From assembly GCF_003012935.1 (NCBI RefSeq), contig NZ_PUDR01000003.1, forward strand, positions 186,001 to 250,000: a stretch of 64,000 nt of DNA, written 5' to 3'. Within the stretch, counting starts at the first letter, position 1. Each line of letters starts with the position of its first letter. Position numbers and translations under genes: made by a program. Positions 1 through 10,030 of the stretch are shown in pieces. Source of the DNA: Pannonibacter carbonis. Its GTDB lineage: Bacteria > Pseudomonadota > Alphaproteobacteria > Rhizobiales > Stappiaceae. The notes under the pieces were generated by a model. That model worked only from the letters and a program-made list of their open reading frames with translations, was not told the origin of the DNA and searched no databases.

Positions 1-278
1 CCCCGCCGCCGTTCGGCCAGCATATGCACCCCTTCCACCGCATGTTCCAGATCGTCCATGATCTTGGCGCCGGCGATGTGGAACTCACGTCCGGCATCCG
101 TCAGTTCGACCCGGCGCGTCGTACGGTCAAACAGGCGCACGGCCAGCTCGGCCTCAAGGTCCTTGATCGCCTGCGACAGGGCCGGCTGCGCCGTGTTGAG
201 CCGTTTGGCGGCCATTGAAAAACTTCCGGCCTCCGCAACCGCGAGGAACCCCTGGATCTGTTTCAGTGTCAGTTTCAT
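1..278 (-). CDS. LysR-family transcriptional regulator, N-terminal part (cut by window edge)
   Basis: The minus strand from the ATG at 278 reads MKLTLKQIQGFLAVAEAGSF and continues through SMAAKRLNTAQPALSQAIKD, the standard LysR winged helix-turn-helix; the frame stays open to base 1. About 92 residues are visible; the effector-binding domain lies outside the window. The gene is divergent from the catabolic/transport operon starting at 445, separated by 166 bp that hold a perfect inverted repeat at 324-338. LysR regulators commonly control the divergent operon in response to a pathway intermediate, so it is the likely regulator of that operon (inference). Family assignment is secure; the effector is unknown. 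Confidence 0.9.
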   Translation of the reverse strand, partial: MKLTLKQIQGFLAVAEAGSFSMAAKRLNTAQPALSQAIKDLEAELAVRLFDRTTRRVELTDAGREFHIAGAKIMDDLEHAVEGVHMLAERRR

Positions 279-323
279 CGCCGCCGCTCCGCCACCGGCA
301 AACTCATACGGAAAACGATATTA

Positions 324-338
324 ATTTATCCGATAAAT
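324..338. promoter_or_regulatory. Candidate LysR operator (perfect inverted repeat)
   Basis: ATTTATC-C-GATAAAT is a perfect 7-bp inverted repeat around one central base. It contains the T-N11-A pattern expected of LysR boxes and lies in the only AT-rich stretch between the divergent regulator (start 278) and the aldehyde dehydrogenase gene (start 445). A related half-site, TCGATAATTCATC, follows about 10 bp downstream. The assignment is positional; no binding data can be inferred. Confidence 0.5.
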
Positions 339-444
339 CCGTCTTGTCGATAATTCATCTTTGTCCGATCCTCTTGATCAACACCACGCCAGGGCGGTGA
401 GCCAATCTGGCGGCCAACAAAATCTGAGGAACAGAGGCCCGGAC

Positions 445-1878
445 ATGCGCGACTATCCCGATCTCCAGCTTTACATCGGCGGCGCTTGGCGCAAGACGGC
501 GGACCACCTGCCGGTAATCAATCCGGCCGACGAGACCGAGATTGGCAAGCTGCCTGTCGCTGCGACCTCTGACCTCGACGATGCCCTTGAGGCGGCGGCG
601 CGCGGCTTCGAGATCTGGCGCCGCACCGCTCCGATGCGCCGGGCCGAGATCATCCGCAAGGCCGCAAGCCTCCTGCGCGAGCGGATCGAGGATATCGCCC
701 CGGACATCACCCGCGAGCATGGCAAGACGCTGCAGCAGGCGCGCCTCGAGGTGATCCGCGGCGCGGAGTTCTTCGAATGGGACGCCGGTGAAGCCGAGCG
801 CCTCTATGGCCGCATCATCCCCAGCGAGCCCGGCATCCGCTACATGGTGCATCACCAGCCGATCGGCACGGTGGCGGCCTTCTCGCCCTGGAACTTTCCG
901 CTCAGCCAGCCGGCCCGCAAGGTCGCCGGCGCGCTCGCTGCCGGATGCTCCATCATCCTGAAGGCTGCCGAGGAGACCCCGGCCGGCGCCTGGCACATCG
1001 CCCGCGCCTTCCATGATGCCGGCTTGCCGGCTGGCGTCCTGAACCTTGTCTTCGGTGTACCGGCGACGATCTCGGACTATCTGATCCCGCAGCCGCAGGT
1101 CCGGCTTGTCGCCTTTACCGGCTCGACCGTGGTCGGCAAGCACCTGACCGGGATCGCCGCCCGCTACGCCAAGCCCGTGCTGATGGAACTGGGCGGTCAT
1201 GCCCCGGTGATCGTCTGCGATGATGCGGACCCGGTGAAGGCCGGCATCACCTCTGCCATCCGCAAGGCGCGCAACGCCGGCCAGGTCTGCACCTCGCCAA
1301 CTCGTTTCTTTGTGCATGAAAAGATCTTTGCGGCCTATCGCGACGCCTTTGTCGAGCGTGCAAAGGCCGTGAAGATGGGCAACGGCCTCAACCCCGAGAC
1401 CGAAATGGGCCCGACCGCCAACCACCGCCGCGTCGAGGCGATGGAGATGCTGGTGGCTGACGCCGTGACCAAGGGCGCCAAGCTGCTGACTGGCGGCCAG
1501 CGCCCGAACACGCCCGGCTACTTCTATCCGGTCACCGTCCTGTCGGAAGTTCCGGACAACGCCCGGGTGATGCAGGAGGAGCCCTTCGGCCCGCTCGCCA
1601 TCATCAATCCGGTGGCATCGCTGGACGAGGCGATCACGCGCGCCAACGGCGTGCCCTATGGCCTGGCCGCCTATGCCTTCACCAATTCCGCCGCCAATGT
1701 CGACCGCATCACCGACGAGGTCGAGGCCGGCAATGTCTCGATCAACACGCTGGAAGCCTCGGTTGCCGCGACGCCCTTCGGCGGCGTCAAGGAAAGCGGC
1801 TTTGGCCGCGAAGGCGGGGCGGAAGGCATCCTGCATTACACGGTCGTCAAGACCGTCTCGCATCGCATGGAAATCTGA
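445..1878 (+). CDS. NAD(P)-dependent aldehyde dehydrogenase (semialdehyde dehydrogenase type)
   Basis: A 477-residue ALDH-superfamily enzyme, oxidising an aldehyde to the acid in the cytoplasm. Visible catalytic elements are Asn150 in SPWNFPL, the general base Glu248 in MELGGHAPVIV, the nucleophile Cys282 in NAGQVCTSP, and EEPFGPLA near residue 385. Overall it resembles the succinate-semialdehyde dehydrogenase (GabD) branch more than classical 2-aminomuconate-semialdehyde dehydrogenases. The ATG at 445 is chosen because it gives the usual ALDH N-terminus (LQLYIGGAW); the in-frame extension to 361 lacks homology-like sequence. It is first in the operon with a ring-cleavage dioxygenase, so a semialdehyde from 3-hydroxyanthranilate cleavage is a plausible substrate (inference). 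Confidence 0.9.
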   Translation: MRDYPDLQLYIGGAWRKTADHLPVINPADETEIGKLPVAATSDLDDALEAAARGFEIWRRTAPMRRAEIIRKAASLLRERIEDIAPDITREHGKTLQQARLEVIRGAEFFEWDAGEAERLYGRIIPSEPGIRYMVHHQPIGTVAAFSPWNFPLSQPARKVAGALAAGCSIILKAAEETPAGAWHIARAFHDAGLPAGVLNLVFGVPATISDYLIPQPQVRLVAFTGSTVVGKHLTGIAARYAKPVLMELGGHAPVIVCDDADPVKAGITSAIRKARNAGQVCTSPTRFFVHEKIFAAYRDAFVERAKAVKMGNGLNPETEMGPTANHRRVEAMEMLVADAVTKGAKLLTGGQRPNTPGYFYPVTVLSEVPDNARVMQEEPFGPLAIINPVASLDEAITRANGVPYGLAAYAFTNSAANVDRITDEVEAGNVSINTLEASVAATPFGGVKESGFGREGGAEGILHYTVVKTVSHRMEI

Positions 1879-1940
1879 CCGGCCGCGCTGGCTGCCCCGC
1901 CCCCTTTCGACCGGCACCGGTCCCGCATGAGGTTGCTGAC

Positions 1941-3465
<1,525 letters not shown>

Positions 3466-3594
3466 TTGTTTTAGGCTTGAAATATTCAGCGGCTCATTGC
3501 AAGCTGAAGCCTGACAACAAGATCAAGACTGGAGCCGGCGTGTCGCGCCGGTATCCGGCTGATGCCGGAAGGCAAAAAAACAGAGGGTGAAGAC

Positions 3595-4761
3595 ATGAGA
3601 AAGAAACTGATTCTGGCCGCAGCGGGCATCGCTGCGCTGATGAGCGGCACTGCCATGGCGCAGGACCCGCTGAAGATTGGCATGATCACGACCCTGTCCG
3701 GCCCGGCCGGCTACCTGGGTCAGGACATCCGCGACGGCATGCTGCTCGCCATCGAGATGGAAGGCGGCAAGCTGGGCGGCGTGCCGGTCGAGCTGGTTGT
3801 CGAGGACGATGGCCTGAAGCCGGGCAATGGCCGCCAGATCGCCGAGAAATTCATGGGCGATGCGGGCATGAAGCTCTTGACCGGCATCGTGTTCTCGAAT
3901 GTTGCCGGTGCCACCGTGCCGGACATCGTCAACAATGACGCGATCTACATCTCGCCGAACGCCGGTCCGTCGAACCTGGCCGGTGCCGAGTGCCATCCGA
4001 ACTATTTCGTTGTCTCCTGGCAGAACGACGCCCTGCATGAAGCCGCTGGCGCTGCTGCCAAGAAGCTCGGCTTCAAGAAGGCTTTCGTGCTCGCTCCGAA
4101 CTACCAGGCCGGCAAGGACGCGATCAACGGCTTCAAGCGCACCTTTGGCGGCGAGATCGTTGGCGAAATCTACACCCAGCTTGACCAGACCGACTTTGCT
4201 TCGGAAATGGCGCAGATCCGCGCGGCCGATCCGGAAGTCGTGTTCCAGTTTCACCCGGGTGGCCTCGGCATTGCCTTCCTGAAGCAGTATGCCCAGGCTG
4301 GCCTGACGGGTCAGATCCCGATGGTCCTGTCCGAGCCGTCGACCGACGCGGTTGTTCTCAATGCAGTCGGTGAGGGCGCTGTCGGTATCTTTGCAACCGC
4401 GCACTGGAACCGTGATTTCGAGAACGATGCGAACCTTGAGTTCGTGAATGCCTGGGACAAGAAGTTCGGCCGACCGATCACCTACTATGCCTCGCAGGGC
4501 TATGACACGGCCAAGCTGATTGCCTCCGCGCTGGCCAAGACCGGCGGCGTCGACGATCTCGACAAGTTCCGCGAAGCTGTTCGCGCTGCTGACTTCAAGA
4601 GCGTCCGTGGCGACTTCAAATTCGGCAACAACCAGCATCCGGTGCATGACTGGTACCTGCTCGACATCGTCGCCGGCCCGGATGGCAAGCCGGTCGCCGT
4701 CACCAAGGACAAGCTCCTTGAAGACTATGGCGATGCCTACGCGGATCAGTGCAAGATGTAA
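3595..4761 (+). CDS. ABC transporter substrate-binding protein, LivK/branched-chain amino acid type
   Basis: A 388-residue periplasmic binding protein of the Leu/Ile/Val-binding (peripla_BP_6) family. The signal peptide MRKKLILAAAGIAALMSGTA ends near AMA-QD, and the mature protein begins DPLKIGMITTLSGPAGYLGQ, the typical opening. The ATG at 3595 is chosen for the signal peptide and the GAGGGTGA ribosome site just upstream. It is followed by a 14-bp perfect hairpin (4771-4800) and then both permeases and both ATPases of the same transporter. Members of this family bind amides, aromatic acids and other amino compounds, so the neighbouring 3-hydroxyanthranilate pathway rather than leucine may indicate the ligand (inference). 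Confidence 0.92.
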   Translation: MRKKLILAAAGIAALMSGTAMAQDPLKIGMITTLSGPAGYLGQDIRDGMLLAIEMEGGKLGGVPVELVVEDDGLKPGNGRQIAEKFMGDAGMKLLTGIVFSNVAGATVPDIVNNDAIYISPNAGPSNLAGAECHPNYFVVSWQNDALHEAAGAAAKKLGFKKAFVLAPNYQAGKDAINGFKRTFGGEIVGEIYTQLDQTDFASEMAQIRAADPEVVFQFHPGGLGIAFLKQYAQAGLTGQIPMVLSEPSTDAVVLNAVGEGAVGIFATAHWNRDFENDANLEFVNAWDKKFGRPITYYASQGYDTAKLIASALAKTGGVDDLDKFREAVRAADFKSVRGDFKFGNNQHPVHDWYLLDIVAGPDGKPVAVTKDKLLEDYGDAYADQCKM

Positions 4762-4770
4762 GCTGACATC

Positions 4771-4800
4771 GCGATGCGGCAGCCTGGGCTGCCGCATCGC
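4771..4800 (+). terminator. Strong hairpin between binding-protein and permease genes
   Basis: GCGATGCGGCAGCC-TG-GGCTGCCGCATCGC forms a perfect 14-bp stem nine bases after the binding-protein stop codon. There is no T-tract (AGATGG follows), so it is more likely a partial terminator or 3'-end protecting structure that leaves the binding-protein mRNA more abundant than the downstream transporter genes. Confidence 0.7.
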
Positions 4801-4953
4801 AGATGGTGGCGCTACGTCTCCCTTTTCGCTACCGGGCGCATGCGTGGCTTGGGTCGTGCCTGAATGGGCATGACCAGGGCACTGGTCCGTTCCTGCTGTC
4901 ATACCGCGGGACGGCATGCGCAGGCTTTGGCACTCAAATCATCGGGCGGGCGG

Positions 4954-5868
4954 ATGATTCTCGTTCTCGAACAACTTCTGAACGGCCTCCAGTACGGCGT
5001 CATGCTGTTTCTTCTGGCGGCGGGGTTGACCCTGATTTTCGGCATCATGGGCGTGATCAACCTCGCACATGGCTCGCTTTACATGGTGGGTGCCTATGCG
5101 GGCACATTCGTAGCAGCTGAAACGGGCAGCTTCTGGCTCGGTCTGCCGGCCGCCCTCGGGGCCGCCGCCCTGACGGGCCTCGCCATCGAGGCACTGGTGA
5201 TCCGCAAGCTCTACCAGCGCGATCATCTGGATCAGGTGCTGGCGACCTTCGCCTTGATCCTGATGTTCAACCAACTGATCGTGATGCTGTTCGGGCGCTC
5301 GCCGGTCTTCACCCTCCTGCCGGCCGCCTTTGAAGGATCCGTCGAGATCCTGCCCGGCCTCTATTATCCGCCGTATCGCCTGTTGATCATTGGCGCTGGC
5401 CTGCTCGTGGCGGTCGGGCTCTATTTCCTGATCAACCGCACGCGGATCGGCATGCTGGTGCGTGCCGGCTCAACCAATCGCGACATGGTCCGCGCTCTCG
5501 GCGTTGATATCCGGCTTCTCTATACAGTGGTCTTCGGTCTCGGCGCGCTGCTGGCCGGCCTTGCCGGCTACATGGCCGGACCGATTCTGGCCGTGCAGGT
5601 CGGCATGGGCGAGCAGATCCTGCTTGCGACTTTCGTGGTGGTGGTCATCGGCGGTGTCGGATCGATCCGCGGCGCTTTTGTGGCCGGCATCGGCCTTGGC
5701 GTCATCGACACCTGCCTGCGCGCCTTCCTGCCCGGCATGCTGCGTACTGTCATGCCAGCCTCCGAAGCCGATGCGCTCGGGGTCGGCATTTCGTCCATGG
5801 GGATCTACCTGTTGATGGCACTCGTTCTCCTCATCCGGCCCAAGGGCCTGTTCGCAGCGGGGTCGTGA
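4954..5868 (+). CDS. ABC transporter permease, LivH type
   Basis: A 304-residue hydrophobic inner-membrane permease of the branched-chain amino acid type. It opens MILVLEQLLNGLQYGVMLFL and carries the family segment LIFGIMGVINLAHGSLYMVG near residues 28-47. The ATG at 4954 is chosen because the reading frame upstream to 4864 is not membrane-like; the ribosome site is poor, so the exact start is uncertain. It ends in a TGATG overlap with the second permease, indicating translational coupling. Ligand as for the binding protein. Confidence 0.9.
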   Translation: MILVLEQLLNGLQYGVMLFLLAAGLTLIFGIMGVINLAHGSLYMVGAYAGTFVAAETGSFWLGLPAALGAAALTGLAIEALVIRKLYQRDHLDQVLATFALILMFNQLIVMLFGRSPVFTLLPAAFEGSVEILPGLYYPPYRLLIIGAGLLVAVGLYFLINRTRIGMLVRAGSTNRDMVRALGVDIRLLYTVVFGLGALLAGLAGYMAGPILAVQVGMGEQILLATFVVVVIGGVGSIRGAFVAGIGLGVIDTCLRAFLPGMLRTVMPASEADALGVGISSMGIYLLMALVLLIRPKGLFAAGS

Positions 5869-6851
5869 TGCGCAACCGGATCCTGGCACTCATACTTATT
5901 CTCGCTCTCGCCGCCCTGCCGACAATTACGCAGGAACTGGGCGAAGCCTCGCTCCTGGCGCTGGCCACCCGCATCCTGATCTACGGCATGGCAGCTGCTA
6001 GCCTCAACTTCATCCTCGGCTATGGCGGGATGGTCAGTTTCGGCCATGCGGCTTTCTTCGGCATCGGCGCCTATGTCGTCGGAATTCTGGCATCCCATCA
6101 TGCCAGCGGTGAACCGCTGTTCGGGATTGTCCCGGGCACCGACCAGATGCTTCTGACATTGCCGTTGGCCGTGCTGGTTGCTGGCCTCTTCGCCGCAGCG
6201 ATCGGCGCCCTGTCGCTGCGCACCGGCGGCGTGCAGTTCATCATGATCACGCTGGCCTTCGCCCAGATGCTGTTCTTCCTCTTCGTGTCGCTCAAGGCCT
6301 ATGGCGGCGAGGACGGCATCATCATCCGGCGTACCAATGCACTGCCCGGCCTCAACATGCGCGACAAGGCGACGTTCTATTATGTCGTCCTCGCCATCAC
6401 GGTGCTGTTCTTCTATGGCTTGCGCCGTCTGACCCAGTCCAGCTTCGGAACGGTCATTTCAGGCATCCGCCAGAACGAACGCCGCATGGCTGCGGTCGGC
6501 ATTCCGGCCTATCGCTACAAGCTCTATGCCTTTGTCCTGTCGGGCATGGGCGCGGGACTGGCCGGAGCCTTGATGGCCAATTTCCTGCGCTTTGCCTCAC
6601 CGGACATGATGCACTGGACCAAGTCGGGCGAGCTGATGATCATGGTCATCCTCGGCGGCGTCGGTACCTTGTTCGGGCCTTTCCTCGGCGCCGCAGCCTT
6701 TCTCATCCTTGAAACATTCCTCGCAGCTTGGTCCGAGCACTGGCCCTTCGCACTGGGTCTCATCCTGCTGGTCGTGGTGCTTGGCACCCGGGGCGGTCTT
6801 GCCGCCCTGGTCCAGCGCATCACCGCGCTTGTTCGGAGAGGTGTCAAATGA
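5868..6851 (+). CDS. ABC transporter permease, LivM type
   Basis: A 327-residue inner-membrane permease. The family segment SLNFILGYGGMVSFGHAAFF is clear near residues 45-64, with multiple membrane helices and a late cytoplasmic EAA-like loop around GIRQNERRMAAVGIPAYRYK that contacts the ATPases. The ATG at 5868 overlaps the stop of the previous permease (TGATG). The last bases overlap the start of the first ATPase gene. Together with the LivH-type permease it forms the translocation pore. Confidence 0.9.
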   Translation: MRNRILALILILALAALPTITQELGEASLLALATRILIYGMAAASLNFILGYGGMVSFGHAAFFGIGAYVVGILASHHASGEPLFGIVPGTDQMLLTLPLAVLVAGLFAAAIGALSLRTGGVQFIMITLAFAQMLFFLFVSLKAYGGEDGIIIRRTNALPGLNMRDKATFYYVVLAITVLFFYGLRRLTQSSFGTVISGIRQNERRMAAVGIPAYRYKLYAFVLSGMGAGLAGALMANFLRFASPDMMHWTKSGELMIMVILGGVGTLFGPFLGAAAFLILETFLAAWSEHWPFALGLILLVVVLGTRGGLAALVQRITALVRRGVK

Positions 6852-7603
6852 GCGTCATTCTGTCGATTGTGGGTCTGGTGAAGACCTTCGGCGGCCTGAT
6901 TGCCACCGACAACGTCAGCCTTGATGTGCGTGAGGGCGAAATCCACGCCCTGATCGGTCCGAACGGGGCCGGCAAGTCGACCCTGATTAACCAGCTCTGC
7001 GGCGAACTGGTCTCGGATGCCGGGACGATCCACCTGGCCGGTCGTGACATCACCCACCTCAAAACCCCTGACCGGGTCGCACTCGGGCTTGGCCGGACAT
7101 TCCAGATCACCAGCCTGCTGGATGAATTGAGTGTGCTCGAGAATGTCGGCATGGCAATCCAGGTGCGCGAGGGACACAACTTCCGCATTTACGATCTGGC
7201 ACGCGGCCGCCGGGCAGTCTGGGACGAGGCGCGCGGCTTTGTGGCCTCCAGCGGTTTGGCAGATCGTGCCGACATCCGGGTTGCCGATCTCTCCCATGGA
7301 GAGAAGAAACAGCTGGAACTGATCGTCGCGCTGGCCATGAAGCCGCGTCTCCTGCTGCTCGACGAGCCGATGGCCGGTCTCGGCCATGTCGAAAGCCAGG
7401 CGATGATCGAAATGCTCAGCGAGACCCGCAAGAGCGCGGCCATGCTGCTGGTCGAGCATGACATGGAGGCGGTCTTCGCGCTTGCCGACCGTATCTCCGT
7501 GCTCGTCTATGGCCGCATCATCGCCAGCGGTACCGTTGACGAGATCCGCAACAACCCGGCCGTGCGCGAGGCCTATCTCGGGGCGGAGGACGAACTGTGC
7601 TGA
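6848..7603 (+). CDS. ABC transporter ATP-binding protein, LivG type
   Basis: A 251-residue ATPase. Walker A is GPNGAGKST, the signature is the degenerate LSHGEKKQLEL (an H replaces the first G of LSGGE), Walker B is LLLLDEPMAGL and the switch His is in LLVEHDMEAVF. The LSHGEKK signature is typical for LivG-type subunits. It overlaps the permease upstream by 4 bases and the next ATPase downstream by 7 bases, so all five transporter genes are co-translated. The ATG at 6848 fits the overlap; longer forms upstream are reading through the permease gene. Confidence 0.92.
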   Translation: MSVILSIVGLVKTFGGLIATDNVSLDVREGEIHALIGPNGAGKSTLINQLCGELVSDAGTIHLAGRDITHLKTPDRVALGLGRTFQITSLLDELSVLENVGMAIQVREGHNFRIYDLARGRRAVWDEARGFVASSGLADRADIRVADLSHGEKKQLELIVALAMKPRLLLLDEPMAGLGHVESQAMIEMLSETRKSAAMLLVEHDMEAVFALADRISVLVYGRIIASGTVDEIRNNPAVREAYLGAEDELC

Positions 7604-8298
7604 GTGTCGCCAATCTTCAGGCCGCCTATGGCGAGAGCCAGGTCCTGTTCGACGTCAATCTCGAGATCCGGGATGGCGAGGTCGTGACCCTGATGGGCCG
7701 CAATGGCATGGGCAAGACCACCACGGTCCGCTGCATCATGGGGCTGCTGACCCCGCGCGGCGGCGCCATCCAGTTCGAGGGCGTCGCCACCGCCGGGCTT
7801 GCGCCGGAGCGCATTGCCCGTCTTGGTGCCGGTCTGGTGCCGGAAGGCCGTCAGATCTTCTCGACGCTGAAGGTGCGCGAGAACCTGGTCGCCACAGCCT
7901 CCAACCGGCTGAAGCGGTCCGATCCCTGGACGCTGGATCGGGTCTATGCCCTGTTCCCGCGTCTGAAAGAACGCTCCGAGCAGGTGGCTGGAACGCTGTC
8001 GGGCGGCGAGCAGCAGATGCTGGCTGTTGGCCGGGCGCTGATGACCAATCCGCGCCTCCTCATCCTCGACGAGGCGACCGAGGGGCTTGCCCCCGTCATC
8101 CGCACCGAGATCTGGCATTGCATCGAGCACCTGAAGCGGGAAGGGCAGTCGATTCTCTTGATCGACAAGAACCTGTCAGTGCTCAAGCGCCTGGCTGACC
8201 GGCACTACATCGTCGAGAAGGGCCGGACGGTCTGGATCGGAAGCGGGTCGGACATGGATCGGGACTCGGATCGGGTGCAGGCCTATGTCGGGCTCTGA
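7597..8298 (+). CDS. ABC transporter ATP-binding protein, LivF type
   Basis: A 233-residue second ATPase of the importer. Walker A is GRNGMGKTT, the signature LSGGEQQML, Walker B LLILDEATEGL, and the switch-region His position carries LIDKNLSVL, as is common in LivF proteins. It starts with GTG at 7597 (MLSVANLQAAYGESQVL), overlapping the LivG-type gene. Its last 14 bases overlap the aspartate-dehydrogenase-like gene, tying the transporter to the enzymes in one transcript. Confidence 0.92.
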   Translation: MLSVANLQAAYGESQVLFDVNLEIRDGEVVTLMGRNGMGKTTTVRCIMGLLTPRGGAIQFEGVATAGLAPERIARLGAGLVPEGRQIFSTLKVRENLVATASNRLKRSDPWTLDRVYALFPRLKERSEQVAGTLSGGEQQMLAVGRALMTNPRLLILDEATEGLAPVIRTEIWHCIEHLKREGQSILLIDKNLSVLKRLADRHYIVEKGRTVWIGSGSDMDRDSDRVQAYVGL

Positions 8299-9103
8299 TC
8301 TTCCCGTTGTCCTGGTTGGCTGGGGCGCGATTGCCCGGCGGGTGGGCGGACTTCTGGCCGAACGGGGCTCTCCTGTCCGGTTGATTGCCGTTGCCACCCG
8401 GGATGCGGACGCTGAGCTGAACGGTCTGCCGCCCGCATGCCGACATATAACATCTCCCGATGAACTGACGGGTAGGGCAGGGGAGCGTCCGCGGCTGGTG
8501 GTCGAGGCCGCAGGCCGCGACAGCGTCGCCCCCTGGGGCCGCGCTGCCCTCTCTGCCGGCATCGACTTCGCTGTGTCGTCTACCTCAGCCTTTGTCAGCG
8601 GCGACCTGCTGGAGGAATTCCTGCAACTGGCACGCAGCAACAACGCCCAGCTTCTTGTCCCGCCGGGTGCACTCGGTGGCATCGATGCGCTGGCGGCGGC
8701 TTCCCGGCTGGATCTGGCCAGCGTCCGCCACGACATCATCAAACCGCCAGCTGCCTGGCGTGGCACAGCGGCTGAAAGCGCCTGTGATCTTTCCGATCTG
8801 ACCGAAGCGCATGTCTTCTTTCAGGGCTCCGCCCGGCAAGCCGCTGCGGCCTATCCCCAGAACGCCAATGTCGCCGTCATTTCTGCCCTTGCTGGCATCG
8901 GCCTGGACCGCACCGAAGTCGCGCTGGTTGCCGATCCGGATGTGGCCAGCAACATTCATCGCATTCGCGCCAGCGGAGCCTTTGGCGAGATGGACCTCAC
9001 CCTCACCAATCGCCCACTGGCCACCAACCCGAAGTCCTCCGAGATGACCGCTCTGTCGCTGGTCCGCCTGATCGAGAACCGAGCCGGCACATTGGTGCTG
9101 TGA
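8285..9103 (+). CDS. Aspartate dehydrogenase-like protein (NadX/DUF108 family)
   Basis: A 272-residue NAD(P)-dependent dehydrogenase. The N-terminal Rossmann segment VVLVGWGAIARRVGGLLAER is followed by the DUF108 catalytic domain, recognisable by VPPGALGGIDALAAAS, NANVAVISALAGIGLDRTEV and the NPKSSEMTALSLVRLIENR tail. Characterised members interconvert L-aspartate and iminoaspartate/oxaloacetate plus ammonia. The ATG at 8285 overlaps the end of the LivF-type gene. In this operon it may reduce or oxidise an amino or imino acid intermediate rather than feed NAD synthesis; no nadA or nadC neighbour is visible. Family is confident, substrate is not. Confidence 0.82.
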   Translation: MSGSDLPVVLVGWGAIARRVGGLLAERGSPVRLIAVATRDADAELNGLPPACRHITSPDELTGRAGERPRLVVEAAGRDSVAPWGRAALSAGIDFAVSSTSAFVSGDLLEEFLQLARSNNAQLLVPPGALGGIDALAAASRLDLASVRHDIIKPPAAWRGTAAESACDLSDLTEAHVFFQGSARQAAAAYPQNANVAVISALAGIGLDRTEVALVADPDVASNIHRIRASGAFGEMDLTLTNRPLATNPKSSEMTALSLVRLIENRAGTLVL

Positions 9104-9151
9104 CCCCGGCGGGATCTCTTCGACAGCGATCTGGTAGAAAGGAAAGCTGAT

Positions 9152-10030
9152 ATGTCCGACCTGCCCGCCACCCCAGCCTCGCTGATTGCAGAAGGCCACT
9201 GGCCGCGCGACCGGCTGGATGCCGACTACACCGCGCGCAACTGTGTTGCCCCGGATGACTTTGCTGCCATCATCTCCGAATACGCCTCCCGGTCGCTCCC
9301 CGCCCGGTCGATGGCCGGGGCGAAACTGGATCTTGTCTATGACGCTGTCAGCGGCGAGAAACTCGATCTGTTCGGTACACGCCCGGGCGAATTGCGCCCC
9401 CTGGTGCTGTTCATTCATGGCGGTTACTGGCGCGCCCTGTCGAAGGAACATTCGGCTTTCATGGCCCCGATGCTGGCCGATCTCGGCATTGCCTCAGCAG
9501 CCCCCGACTATACGCTTGCTCCCGGCGCCAGCCTCACCGAAATCACCCGGCAGATGCGGGCGGCGCTGGCCTATCTCTGGCGCGAGGCGGCCAGCCTCGG
9601 CATTGACCGCAACCGCATCGTGGTCACCGGGAGTTCCGCTGGCGGGCATCTGGCCGGAACCTTGATGATGTCCGGCTGGCAACAGGACTTCGGTCTGCCC
9701 GGGCAGGTATTGAAGGCAGCGCTTCCCCTCAGCGGGCTGTTCGAACTGGCCCCGATCGCCGGAAGTCATGTCCAGGACTGGATGCAGCTGACGCAGGAGG
9801 AGGTTGAGACCCTGAGCCCGCTGCGCCATCTGACCGGTGCGCCCCGTTCTGTCATCGCCGTCGCCGAACACGAGACGTCCGGGTTTCACCGCCAGACCCG
9901 CGCCTATGCCGAGGCGCTAGGCATGCCGGAAATCCGGGCCCGCGACCGCAATCACTTCGATATCGTCTTCGACCTTTGCGATCCGGCGACCGACGTCGGA
10001 CAAACGCTGCTGCGGCTCGTTGCCGCCTGA
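9152..10030 (+). CDS. Alpha/beta hydrolase, arylformamidase (kynurenine formamidase)-like
   Basis: A 292-residue hydrolase of the eukaryotic-type arylformamidase/HSL-like group. The oxyanion motif HGGYW starts at His89, the nucleophile is Ser162 in GSSAG, and the catalytic His is His268 in RDRNHFDIV. At the position where related formamidases have the acid Asp, the sequence reads AEHETSGFHRQ, so the acid is probably Glu241. Family members cleave N-formylkynurenine to kynurenine and formate. Next to 3-hydroxyanthranilate dioxygenase this supports a kynurenine-like substrate, but esterase or other amidase activity is possible. It is the last gene of the operon; a GAAAGGA ribosome site precedes the ATG. 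Confidence 0.8.
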   Translation: MSDLPATPASLIAEGHWPRDRLDADYTARNCVAPDDFAAIISEYASRSLPARSMAGAKLDLVYDAVSGEKLDLFGTRPGELRPLVLFIHGGYWRALSKEHSAFMAPMLADLGIASAAPDYTLAPGASLTEITRQMRAALAYLWREAASLGIDRNRIVVTGSSAGGHLAGTLMMSGWQQDFGLPGQVLKAALPLSGLFELAPIAGSHVQDWMQLTQEEVETLSPLRHLTGAPRSVIAVAEHETSGFHRQTRAYAEALGMPEIRARDRNHFDIVFDLCDPATDVGQTLLRLVAA

